Part shown: in pieces, positions 38,052 to 46,111 of the stretch
Position numbering within the stretch: position 1 is the first letter of the stretch
Layout: every line of letters starts with the position of its first letter
From: Vibrio aerogenes
GTDB taxonomy: Bacteria; Pseudomonadota; Gammaproteobacteria; Enterobacterales; Vibrionaceae
NCBI RefSeq assembly: GCF_024346755.1
Contig: NZ_AP024861.1
Coordinates: 3,100,001-3,164,000 of the forward strand
Length of the DNA: 64,000 bases
Direction of reading: 5' to 3'
Position numbers and translations under genes: made by a program
The notes under the pieces: generated by a model
Database searches by the model: none
What the model was told of the DNA's origin: nothing
Seen by the model: the letters and a program-made list of their open reading frames with translations, nothing else

Positions 38052-40652
38052 ATGAATAAGCATCTTGCCAGAGGGCTGAGTGCATCGGCTTTGTTCTGTA
38101 TTTACTCTGCAACCGCGCTTCCTTTATATGATGTCACTGTTGCGACAGATGGATCAGGAGATTTTCGCTCTGTTCAGGAAGCAATTAATCATGCCCCGGA
38201 TAACCAGCAACCGTATGTGATTTATATTCGAAACGGCATCTATCAGGAAAAACTAGAGGTAAAACGTTCAAATATTCATTTAATTGGTGAAGACAGAGAT
38301 AAGACAGTCATCACGGCAACAACCGCCAATGGCACTTTTAATCCTGAAAAAGGGAAAAAATTCGGTACAACCGGGAGCCGGACGGTCAATATCGACGCTC
38401 CGGACTTCAGTGCTCAGTCTCTGACAATAGAAAACGGTTTTGATTATCCAGCTAATCAGGCAAAAGCCAAGGATGACCCAACCCGGGTCAAAAACACACA
38501 AGCTGTTGCACTCCTGATTTCAAATAAAGCGGATCGTGTACAGTTTAAAGATGTCAACCTGAAAAGCTATCAGGATACCTTCTACACCAAAGCCGGCAGG
38601 ACTTATATAGATGATTCCCGGATTATGGGAACCGTTGACTTTATTTTCGGCCATGGTACTGCCTTATTTGAAGACAGTGATATCGTCGCCCGCTACCGGA
38701 GTGATGTCAAACCGGGAGCACCTCTCGGATACATTTCCGCGCCAAGTACGAATATCAAAAAACCATTTGGTCTTGTATTTAAAGATTGCCGCCTCAGTAA
38801 AGAAGATAAAGTACCGGCTCACAGTTATGGGCTCGGACGCCCATGGCACCCGACGACCAGATTTGCTGACGGGCGCTACGCGGATCCCAATGCCGTTGGT
38901 CATAGTGCATTCATTAATTGCCAGATGGATGATCACATTTATGGCTGGGACAAGATGAGCGGGAAAGACATCAACAAAAATAAAATCTGGTTCTATCCGG
39001 AAGATTCCCGCTTTTGGGAATTTCATAATACAGGACCTGGCGCGAATGCCCGGGACATCAAACGCCCTCAGCTGAGTGCAGAACAGTTAATGCACTATAC
39101 GAATCAGGAAATTTTGTCAGGGTGGTCACCAGATATCACACTCGGAGCGAAAAGCACGATTCGGGGAGAAGTCGTCCACGCAAGTATGCGCTTCCCGGCG
39201 GTTATCACAATCAAAGATAGTGTTGGCAAGACCTTCGTGATTAATACGGACAAAAAAGGACGTTACCATACAAGTATTGCCGGCATGACAGCCCCACTCC
39301 TTGTTTCAGCGGATGATCAAAGTGGCGCATCCTGTCTGAAAAGCAATCAGTACCGCTCCATTTGCAGCAGTGCTATTGTGGCAGAAGTGACAAACAATGG
39401 CGTTACAACTGCGAACATCAAGCCTTTCAGTGATCTGGTTGTTTCCTCATTAGCCGCAAATGAAGGGATTAAAGGACCGCAATTACTGGTGGAAAATAAA
39501 AAACTTCCTCCTCTATCCCATAAAATCTGGACCGAAGCTAATCAACACTTTTCTGATGCTTTCAAAAATGTCATCAAACAGCATGGACTGAATCCGGAAC
39601 AAAACTGGAATCCGGTGAGCTATTCAAAAGCCTATGCTCCCGTAATGCGGGAAATAGCCTCTCAGGTGATTCATAACCGGGGGTATGATACAAAAACCGG
39701 GCTTGCCTCAAAGACCTATCTGACTGATTTGGAATTTCGCCCGATTATCAACCTGGAAAAAGTCCCTTCATATCTTTTGCAGGATAACCAACTGGCTGAA
39801 ACGCAAAAAGTTGTCAGAGAAGCGAAGAAACGTATCTTCATCGTGGGTGATTCAACGGCTTCAAACTATGAACCGGATGTTTACCCCAGAATGGGATGGG
39901 GTCAGGCATTTGATCAGCTAGTTTCCGATCATCAAGATATCCAGGTTGTGAATGCAGCCCGTTCAGGCAGAAGCTCGAGAGATTATATCAACGGCCGGTG
40001 GCTGAGCCATCTTGAGCCTTTGGTAAAACCGGGAGACTACCTGTTTATTCAGTTCAGCCATAATGACGAAAAATGTAATGGCGCGAAGAAAAAACGCGGA
40101 CCGATTGACGTGGCGAACCTTTGTACTTATCCCAACGATAAACAAGGCCACCCACAGTATCCGGAAAATCATCAAGAGATGTCGCTTCAGTACACACTGG
40201 AAAAATATCTGAGCTTTGCCGAACACCATAAAATGCATCCGGTTATGCTGACGTCTGTCCCCCGGGCAAAAACCGTAAAAAATAAACCGGGCGTTCCGGT
40301 CAGACCGGTTCAGCATACGACGAAGCAGAACAAGCTTCACGGCTATCAATTCTTTGGCAGTTACACACAAACAGTGAAAGATACAGCAGCGAAACACCAT
40401 GTTCCACTGCTGGATATGCAAAGCCGGGTAATGGAAATGGCGAATAAGACAACCGGTGATGAATGGAAACATCTGTGGCTGGCTGTCGATCCTGAAAAGT
40501 ATCCTTTCTATAAAACCCGATCTTCAGGCACACTGCAGAAGCCGGATACGACCCACTTTCAGGAGCAAGGAGCCAGAAAAATTGCGAAGCTTGTCGTGAA
40601 AGAGATTAAACAGACAGATGCATTAAACCAACTCTCAACTTACCTGCCTTAA
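38052..40652 (+). CDS. Secreted bifunctional pectinesterase / SGNH (rhamnogalacturonan acetylesterase-like) protein
   Basis: An exported two-enzyme fusion of 866 aa. A signal peptide (about 1-22) is followed by a CE8 pectin methylesterase (about 26-355) with GSGDFRSVQEAINHAP, catalytic-type Asp175 in QDT, Asp196 in GTVDFIFG and Arg263 in LGRPW. A linker (about 365-570) starts with an Ig-like beta segment and becomes helical. The C-terminal part (about 593-852) is an SGNH esterase: Ser601 in FIVGDSTAS, Gly639, Asn671 in HND and the Asp832-His835 pair in PDTTH, closest to rhamnogalacturonan acetylesterase (CE12). Together they would remove methyl and acetyl groups from pectin, preparing it for the pectate lyase at 46 kb. 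No neighbour shares its operon. Confidence 0.9.
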   Translation: MNKHLARGLSASALFCIYSATALPLYDVTVATDGSGDFRSVQEAINHAPDNQQPYVIYIRNGIYQEKLEVKRSNIHLIGEDRDKTVITATTANGTFNPEKGKKFGTTGSRTVNIDAPDFSAQSLTIENGFDYPANQAKAKDDPTRVKNTQAVALLISNKADRVQFKDVNLKSYQDTFYTKAGRTYIDDSRIMGTVDFIFGHGTALFEDSDIVARYRSDVKPGAPLGYISAPSTNIKKPFGLVFKDCRLSKEDKVPAHSYGLGRPWHPTTRFADGRYADPNAVGHSAFINCQMDDHIYGWDKMSGKDINKNKIWFYPEDSRFWEFHNTGPGANARDIKRPQLSAEQLMHYTNQEILSGWSPDITLGAKSTIRGEVVHASMRFPAVITIKDSVGKTFVINTDKKGRYHTSIAGMTAPLLVSADDQSGASCLKSNQYRSICSSAIVAEVTNNGVTTANIKPFSDLVVSSLAANEGIKGPQLLVENKKLPPLSHKIWTEANQHFSDAFKNVIKQHGLNPEQNWNPVSYSKAYAPVMREIASQVIHNRGYDTKTGLASKTYLTDLEFRPIINLEKVPSYLLQDNQLAETQKVVREAKKRIFIVGDSTASNYEPDVYPRMGWGQAFDQLVSDHQDIQVVNAARSGRSSRDYINGRWLSHLEPLVKPGDYLFIQFSHNDEKCNGAKKKRGPIDVANLCTYPNDKQGHPQYPENHQEMSLQYTLEKYLSFAEHHKMHPVMLTSVPRAKTVKNKPGVPVRPVQHTTKQNKLHGYQFFGSYTQTVKDTAAKHHVPLLDMQSRVMEMANKTTGDEWKHLWLAVDPEKYPFYKTRSSGTLQKPDTTHFQEQGARKIAKLVVKEIKQTDALNQLSTYLP

Positions 40653-40663
40653 CAGGTAAACAA

Positions 40664-40695
40664 ACAATCCACCTGAATCAATACAGGTGGATTGT
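40664..40695. terminator. Terminator between the pectinesterase and nadV
   Basis: Twelve-base-pair stem ACAATCCACCTG / CAGGTGGATTGT between convergent genes; T-rich on both sides. Confidence 0.8.
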
Positions 40696-40729
40696 TTTAG
40701 GAAGATTGTTCTAAGTACATTGTTCTCTT

Positions 40730-42328
40730 CTAACTAATCTGCTCACTGATCAATGCCCTGATTTCTGCCAGTGTTGTTTCTTTTATCAACTGACCATTTT
40801 CAAATACGACCTCCAGCAGTCCCTGTTGTTCTTCAGCTTCTGTAACATCATCAAACAAGGTTAATTCACCATCAACATATTCAACCTTTAACAGTCCTCT
40901 CGCAGATTTTTTCTTGTTATCCGTCTTTGGATCTTTGTAAATTGCAAGACGCTCATTGTTTTTGACAACGCTTGTCGCTTTCACCGCTGAACCGTGTGTA
41001 TCCCGTGTGACATATTGATAGCTGTAAGAACCGATACCCAATACAACTTTCGATGCAAACCCTTTATCCATTAAACGCTGTAATATCTGACGCTGTCGCT
41101 CAAGGGTGATTGCATCTCCATATATTGCGCCGATATGTTCATCAAGCAACTTAAAACCTTTGTCTGTGAATGTGCCACCAAAAATATCCCACAGGCACTC
41201 GATTAAACCTTTTATTTCGCATGGCATCAGCGAAACAGTTTCATGATCAATGCGCCCATAATAATTGCCATGCCAGCAATAAGCTTCAAAACCCGCTGAA
41301 AATGCTTCCTGCTCTGCCTGTTCTCTGGAGTGGCATAACTCAGCATAGTCTCTTATGGGTGAAAGTTGATACCCGGTGAGTATTTTGACCGGGTCACCTG
41401 AGTCCGGACGAATCACCAAACTGCCATCTCGCGCCAAAATATCTTCTTTTAACTGCGGCAAATAATCGGTCACTAAGGTCCAGAAATCCCAGGTATCAGA
41501 CACAACGCTCAGAATACCGGCTGGAGATTGCTCTCGCATCAGATAGCGGAAAAATGCTATCTCACCTTCCATAATCCAGGAGCAGGTGACAGAGTGTTCC
41601 GTTGCATCAACAGAGCAACCAACAAGCTCTTTATCTACATCTGCACCATAATACTGCTCGGCAAATAAGACTGCCGGAATGGTGTCTGTGCCAGCCAGTC
41701 CGGAGGCCAGATGTCCGAAACCGCTCATCGCTGCAGCCTGCTTACCAAACATCCCGCGAAAGCTGAAGTCATGTCCCTGAAATGGCACAAAATCCATAGG
41801 TAATCCGGTTTTCTCAGCAAACTCTCTGAATACTTTTAAATAAGCCACAGACGTTGTCGCACTGGTTTGAATTGGCCAGTTCTCACAACTCAATACAGTT
41901 TCAATCATATTGGTCAGCCACTGAAAACCAGGTTGTGTATTGACAATCGTCATCGGGGGAACCTGATACGGCACTAAGGTACCTTCAGGTAACGCTTTAA
42001 TTTTAAGTGGTAAATACCCAAGTTCATGGAGCGCTTCAAGATACGATACATCAACTTTATATCCCAGCATCGCACTCATAATTCGTTGGTGATTGGCCAC
42101 CGCTGTTGCTTTATCTGCTTTGAAAAATGAATCCCACTCTTCCTGCAAGTAGCTTTTAATAAAATACTGAAGTCCGACAAACGCAACTTTATCGTTTGCA
42201 TCAACATTACTAAACCTGCCACTTCTGGAAGTATAATTCGCATAAACTTCCGTTACGTCCGGATGATATGCCCGGCCATGAAACTCTTTATAAACGTCTT
42301 TCTGCATCGTAGCTGCATGGTTTGCCAT
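40730..42328 (-). CDS. nadV: Nicotinamide phosphoribosyltransferase
   Basis: Joins nicotinamide and PRPP to make NMN, a one-step NAD salvage. About 532 aa. The family segments include FHGRAYHPDVTEVYANYTSRSG, ENWPIQTSATTSVAYL, FQGHDFSFRGMFGKQAAAMSG, the catalytic-type His in CSVDATEHSVTCS, VSDTWDFW and VIRPDSGDPVKIL. The ATG at 42328 is chosen for its AAGGTGA ribosome site; a GTG three codons earlier is possible. It starts 13 bases after the prs-like gene, which supplies PRPP, and both are expected to be repressed by the divergent NrtR. Confidence 0.95.
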   Translation of the reverse strand: MANHAATMQKDVYKEFHGRAYHPDVTEVYANYTSRSGRFSNVDANDKVAFVGLQYFIKSYLQEEWDSFFKADKATAVANHQRIMSAMLGYKVDVSYLEALHELGYLPLKIKALPEGTLVPYQVPPMTIVNTQPGFQWLTNMIETVLSCENWPIQTSATTSVAYLKVFREFAEKTGLPMDFVPFQGHDFSFRGMFGKQAAAMSGFGHLASGLAGTDTIPAVLFAEQYYGADVDKELVGCSVDATEHSVTCSWIMEGEIAFFRYLMREQSPAGILSVVSDTWDFWTLVTDYLPQLKEDILARDGSLVIRPDSGDPVKILTGYQLSPIRDYAELCHSREQAEQEAFSAGFEAYCWHGNYYGRIDHETVSLMPCEIKGLIECLWDIFGGTFTDKGFKLLDEHIGAIYGDAITLERQRQILQRLMDKGFASKVVLGIGSYSYQYVTRDTHGSAVKATSVVKNNERLAIYKDPKTDNKKKSARGLLKVEYVDGELTLFDDVTEAEEQQGLLEVVFENGQLIKETTLAEIRALISEQIS

Positions 42329-42341
42329 CTTACTCACCTTA

Positions 42342-43202
42342 TTATCCTAACCGGTTGATTACATGAAACTGAACGCCTGAGCTTTGTATATAACTATCCT
42401 GAGAGCGAAATGAGTCTGTGGTATAAATCTCATCAATTACACCTTCAAATACTTCAAGACCCTGAGAAAAAATACCGTGAGTAACGAACAGGGAAATTTT
42501 ACCCGCCCCTTTTTCTTTCAACACTTTAGCCAACTCAATAAATGTTCTGCCACCATCGCAGATATCGTCCACGATCAAGACATCCCGACCGGCCACCTGT
42601 CCGTAGATTTCAGTTTTCTCTATCTCACCAGTTTTCAGATTTCTGGCCTTATGTGCCTGAACGACACCAACCTGTCCTCCGAAAGCAGCAGCGATATGCT
42701 GAATTTTTTTACTGGCCCCCGCATCCGGCGCAACCAACAGAAATTTACCTGACGCCAGCCGCTGCCATAATCCAGGACAGCTTTTTAACAACTCGGTCTG
42801 AGACACATTTTGCACACGCTGTAACAATGCAGCTGATACATCACTATGCACGTCCCACACCGTCACTTTTGCAAACTGACATTGGTTGATCAGCGTTGCC
42901 ATCACAGAGGCGCCCAATGCCTCACCTGTAACACATACCCGGTCTTGACGGGCGTATGGAAAATAAGGCATCACCAGTTCGACCGGAATCTGCTTTGCGG
43001 TTAAACGATTGAGCGCATCTGCTGCCATCATCAAACGCATTACACCAGCGGCATTGGTCAGGCGGGCAACAATCTCTACTTTTTTAACCCGGCTGAAATC
43101 ATGCTGACTAAAGCGAATATGTTCCTCCCCACCGCTAAATGTAAAGCTTTCAAAAGGAAGCACCTGTTTCATCCCATCAAAATCATAACTAAATACCTGC
43201 AT
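42342..43202 (-). CDS. Second ribose-phosphate pyrophosphokinase-like protein (NAD-salvage operon)
   Basis: A divergent PRPP synthetase homologue of 286 aa, first gene of the nadV unit. It keeps YFPYARQDRV near residue 80, WDVHS in place of the DLHAEQ of housekeeping Prs, and the PRPP-binding VLIVDDICDGGRTF. The start at 43202 gives MQVFSYDFDGMKQVLPFE with GAGG upstream; earlier codons run through the operator. It likely feeds PRPP to NadV. Substitutions at the active-site loops mean its activity should be tested rather than assumed. Confidence 0.88.
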   Translation of the reverse strand: MQVFSYDFDGMKQVLPFESFTFSGGEEHIRFSQHDFSRVKKVEIVARLTNAAGVMRLMMAADALNRLTAKQIPVELVMPYFPYARQDRVCVTGEALGASVMATLINQCQFAKVTVWDVHSDVSAALLQRVQNVSQTELLKSCPGLWQRLASGKFLLVAPDAGASKKIQHIAAAFGGQVGVVQAHKARNLKTGEIEKTEIYGQVAGRDVLIVDDICDGGRTFIELAKVLKEKGAGKISLFVTHGIFSQGLEVFEGVIDEIYTTDSFRSQDSYIQSSGVQFHVINRLG

Positions 43203-43216
43203 ACCAACCTCAATTA

Positions 43217-43231
43217 GTGTCCCTAAGACAC
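43217..43231. promoter_or_regulatory. NrtR-like operator 1
   Basis: Palindrome GTGTC-CCTAA-GACAC, 15 bases before the prs-like start. Pairs with a second site 55 bases away. Confidence 0.7.
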
Positions 43232-43271
43232 AATTAGAATAACAAACCAAAATCAGCCATGTCAACAAATA

Positions 43272-43286
43272 ATGTCACAAGGACAC
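43272..43286. promoter_or_regulatory. NrtR-like operator 2
   Basis: ATGTC-ACAAG-GACAC, the same two half-sites and spacing as operator 1 with one mismatch in the arms. Confidence 0.65.
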
Positions 43287-43386
43287 AAATAATTTATTCA
43301 AGTAACAGAATCACTGCATTTGATAATGAAAAATGAATCATCTAATGTGTCTGGAAAATCCGTCAATGCTCTGGATATACTCAGAA

Positions 43387-44085
43387 ATGAATGACTCTTA
43401 CGATATAAGCCAATATAAAAATCCATTATTTACTGTTGATAGCGTCTTGTTTACGGTAAAAGATCAGATGCTGAAAGTACTGCTGGTTAAGCGGGCAAAT
43501 GATCCATTTTCCGGATGCTGGGGATTGCCGGGAGGTTTTGTTGATATTGGCACTGACGATACGACAGACATGACCGCTCTGAGGAAACTGAAAGAAAAAA
43601 CAGATATTGCTCCCCAATATCTTGAACAACTTCAGGTGTTTTCAGGACAAGACAGAGATCCAAGAGGCTTTAGTGTTACCCTCGTTTATTATGCTTTAAT
43701 TGCTGAACAGGATGTGGCTTCTCATCTTGAAACCATTCAGGATGTCCAGTGGATCGATGTGAATAAAGTTGAATCTATTCCGGTTGCTTTTGATCATCAG
43801 AAAATTATCCGGCACGCCCACCAAAGGCTGCAACAAAAAGCATTGTATTCAATGGTTCCGGTCTATTGTCTGCCAGAGCTTTTTACCATTGGACAGCTCA
43901 AAACTGTGATTGAAACAATCATCGGTAAAACGATTCAGCGTAAGAGCCTGATTCGCAGGATTGAAGCTTCTGACATGTTTGAAATGCAGGATGAAAAAGT
44001 TAAATCAGGCGGCAGAAAAGCGCAACTTTATAAAATCAAACCCGGTGTTGATATCGTCAATTTTGAGCGCAATTTGAGCTCGTAA
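43387..44085 (+). CDS. nrtR: NrtR-type Nudix-related repressor of NAD metabolism
   Basis: A regulator of about 232 aa with a Nudix-fold sensor (residues 1-145; FTVDSVLFTVKDQMLKVLLVKRANDPFSGCWGLPGGFV) and a C-terminal winged helix (FTIGQLKTVIETIIGKTIQRKSLIRRIEASDMF, then GGRKAQLYKI). The Nudix box is degenerate: GFVDIGTDDTTDMTALRKL and KEKTD replace the catalytic Glu residues, so it is expected to bind an ADP-ribose-type ligand without hydrolysing it. It is divergent from the prs-like/nadV pair with two operators in between. Several in-frame starts exist from 43333; 43387 gives the family N-terminus. Confidence 0.9.
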   Translation: MNDSYDISQYKNPLFTVDSVLFTVKDQMLKVLLVKRANDPFSGCWGLPGGFVDIGTDDTTDMTALRKLKEKTDIAPQYLEQLQVFSGQDRDPRGFSVTLVYYALIAEQDVASHLETIQDVQWIDVNKVESIPVAFDHQKIIRHAHQRLQQKALYSMVPVYCLPELFTIGQLKTVIETIIGKTIQRKSLIRRIEASDMFEMQDEKVKSGGRKAQLYKIKPGVDIVNFERNLSS

Positions 44086-44159
44086 CAGCATTCTGAGTAA
44101 AGCCGGATAAAAACATGATGAATTCTAAGGCAATGAAATCAAAAAACTATACTTTTCTC

Positions 44160-44187
44160 TTCACTGACAAAATGAAATAGGTATACT
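44160..44187 (+). promoter_or_regulatory. Promoter of tRNA-Arg
   Basis: TTCACT, 16-bp spacer, TATACT, followed by ACGCAAG; 18 bases before the tRNA. Confidence 0.5.
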
Positions 44188-44204
44188 ACGCAAGAGTTTC
44201 ATCA

Positions 44205-44280
44205 GTCCCCTTAGTTCAGCCGGATAGAACAAGGACCTCCTAAGTCTTAGACACAGGTTCGAATCCTGTAGGGGACGCCA
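44205..44280 (+). tRNA. tRNA-Arg(CCT)
   Basis: 76 bases with encoded CCA; acceptor GTCCCCT pairs with AGGGGAC; anticodon loop CTCCTAA reads CCT. Such genes are frequent integration sites; no integrase or duplicated 3' end was seen downstream within the window. Confidence 0.95.
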
Positions 44281-44408
44281 TTCCAGCTTATCACCTTCAT
44301 GTCTCAATATATCATCACCTTTGATAGCCGGTTGCAATTCTCAGCTACTAATCTACATATAACTGTCATAAAATAATTCCCTGTTCATGACGACACTGAG
44401 AGATAATT

Positions 44409-45392
44409 TTGAGCGCTAAGTTTACTTACCTTGCCTGGCAATTTCATACCCAAACTCCGGTTGAAAAACTTGTATTGCTGATGCTTGCCGACAGCTCCGA
44501 TCAACAGGGTGTTGTATTACTTGATCTTGAACAGGCCGCCCCTTTATGTTCTTTGTCAACTTATGCTTTAGCTGATTGTCTGACGAACCTGGCACAACAG
44601 GGCTTGATAGAAAAAGAAGGGCTTGAGCGCAGAAAAGGGAAAGAAATCCATATCTTCCGGATCATGGAAAAAACTGAACAGCCAGCTCCGTCTCCGGTAC
44701 AGCAACAACCAGCAGAAGTCATGCTTTCAAATCCGCCATCCTCATCGATCGGACAGGTTGCTCCATCCCCCACAACCATTCCCGAGTGGGCAAAAAAAGA
44801 ATTGTCTTTTAATGGCATCAACAGTCAGATTCAGCAACAAATCTGGGACACTTTCACAAGCTCGATAGATTTTAGCCAGCTGTCATGTACCCCATTAGCC
44901 CGGCTGGAAAGACATCTGCAAAACTGGCTTCAGGAACAGGGGCAAAATAAGCAAAAACAATTTTCAGGCTCGCCAGATACCAAAAGTCAACACCGACATG
45001 CAATGAATCACTTTACAAAGCCAGTCACCGTGAACCAAAATGACAGACAGGAGTTTGTTTCCACTCACGATCTGGACGAGTATGAAATACCATCATGGGC
45101 TGAGAAAGCATTCAGGTTTTCTGCTGTGACGACGGATCATCAATTGATCTGGCAAAAATTTGTCCTCTGGCACAAATCGAAAGCAAACGAATTACTCGCC
45201 GTCAGTAAATTAGAGAATAAGCTGAAATATTGGTTAGCCAACGAGAAATTAAATGAAGACAGAAAAACGCGGACCCAAGGACATTCAGGCACTGCAGAAC
45301 AAACTCAGGGAGATGGGCATCGACGCAAACTTAGCCCATCTGAACGCTTCCGGCAACAACTCATCCAGCAAGGGAAAAAACCAACCTTCTGA
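44409..45392 (+). CDS. Winged-helix replication-initiation-like protein with two DnaT-like modules
   Basis: A 327-aa protein not named with certainty. Residues 1-85 look like a winged helix of the replication-protein type (VEKLVLLMLADSSDQQGVVLLDLEQ...LTNLAQQGLIEKEG). Two similar modules follow: IPEWAKKELSFNG...WDTFTSS...LARLERHLQNWLQEQ (about 118-175) and IPSWAEKAFRFSA...IWQKFVLWHKS...LENKLKYWLANE (about 222-280), resembling the ssDNA-binding part of primosomal DnaT. The start is TTG with GAGAG upstream. It overlaps the next gene by 140 bases. Possible role: helicase loading or replication restart (inference). Confidence 0.65.
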   Translation: MSAKFTYLAWQFHTQTPVEKLVLLMLADSSDQQGVVLLDLEQAAPLCSLSTYALADCLTNLAQQGLIEKEGLERRKGKEIHIFRIMEKTEQPAPSPVQQQPAEVMLSNPPSSSIGQVAPSPTTIPEWAKKELSFNGINSQIQQQIWDTFTSSIDFSQLSCTPLARLERHLQNWLQEQGQNKQKQFSGSPDTKSQHRHAMNHFTKPVTVNQNDRQEFVSTHDLDEYEIPSWAEKAFRFSAVTTDHQLIWQKFVLWHKSKANELLAVSKLENKLKYWLANEKLNEDRKTRTQGHSGTAEQTQGDGHRRKLSPSERFRQQLIQQGKKPTF

Positions 45393-45999
45393 TGAATCTG
45401 ATGTTTATGAGCAGCCCCCGGCATCTCAGCAAAATAACGATTTACCCTCAGACTGGTGTAATCATGTGTTCGGTTCCTTTCTCAGCATTTATGAAACCCA
45501 GTGGGAATACCAGTATGGGAGCCTGCCAACCGGCAGATTTATTGAATTTTCCGAAGCGATTGATGCAGAAAAACTGAACCGGTTATTAAAACACTGTCAT
45601 GAGCGGATTCAGACAGGCAACAGCTGGCCGCCACAAATGGGCGAACTCTGGGTCCTGAAAGATGCCCTCACGGCTGAAGAACTGTTAGACAGCCGTATCC
45701 GTGTATTATCCAGAATGCCTGCCAGTCAAATCGAAAAATGGCTGGTGCAAAATAAACTATTTAACCTGAAACACCTTGCTGAAAATAAACTCGACGAACA
45801 GTTTAAAAAATATTACTTAGAGGCAAAACGTCTTCAGGAGAAAGGGCTTTTGCATACAGAAGCACCCGAATCATCTCTTCTTGGTAACCATTCAGTTAAA
45901 AACCTGAATGATGTCATGCGAGAGGCATATGAACAAAAACATGGCAGGCAGCTTCATCCCCGGATTCGGCAGATTATCGATCATAATAATGATGAATAA
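45253..45999 (+). CDS. Phage lambda P-like / helicase-loading-like protein
   Basis: A 248-aa protein. The middle (about 65-140: HVFGSFLSIYETQWEYQYG...RLLKHCHERIQTGNSWPPQMGELWVL) resembles the replication protein P domain of lambda, which recruits DnaB helicase; the N-terminal 60 residues are low-complexity. The chosen ATG at 45253 has GAGAAA upstream and overlaps the previous gene by 140 bases; ATG 45313 would shorten the overlap. Together the pair resembles an O/P or DnaT/DnaC-like helicase-loading set; vibrios otherwise use DciA. Function is inferred. Confidence 0.6.
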   Translation: MKTEKRGPKDIQALQNKLREMGIDANLAHLNASGNNSSSKGKNQPSDESDVYEQPPASQQNNDLPSDWCNHVFGSFLSIYETQWEYQYGSLPTGRFIEFSEAIDAEKLNRLLKHCHERIQTGNSWPPQMGELWVLKDALTAEELLDSRIRVLSRMPASQIEKWLVQNKLFNLKHLAENKLDEQFKKYYLEAKRLQEKGLLHTEAPESSLLGNHSVKNLNDVMREAYEQKHGRQLHPRIRQIIDHNNDE

Positions 46000-46052
46000 A
46001 GTCAATATCAGCGGCTAAAGCATGTCCTGATTACCCGATAATGAAACCACAA

Positions 46053-46076
46053 AAAAAGCGCCTGACGGCGCTTTTT
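46053..46076. terminator. Bidirectional terminator between the P-like gene and the pectate lyase
   Basis: Stem AAAAAGCGCC / GGCGCTTTTT, four-base loop, A and T tracts on both sides. Confidence 0.88.
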
Positions 46077-46111
46077 AATTTAGGGGGAAATCATTATAAG
46101 TTACGATTTAA

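Noticed and set aside
44281..45999. Prophage or integrative element at tRNA-Arg
   Set aside because: No integrase, no repeated tRNA 3' end and no structural or regulatory phage genes were seen; two replication-like genes are not sufficient.
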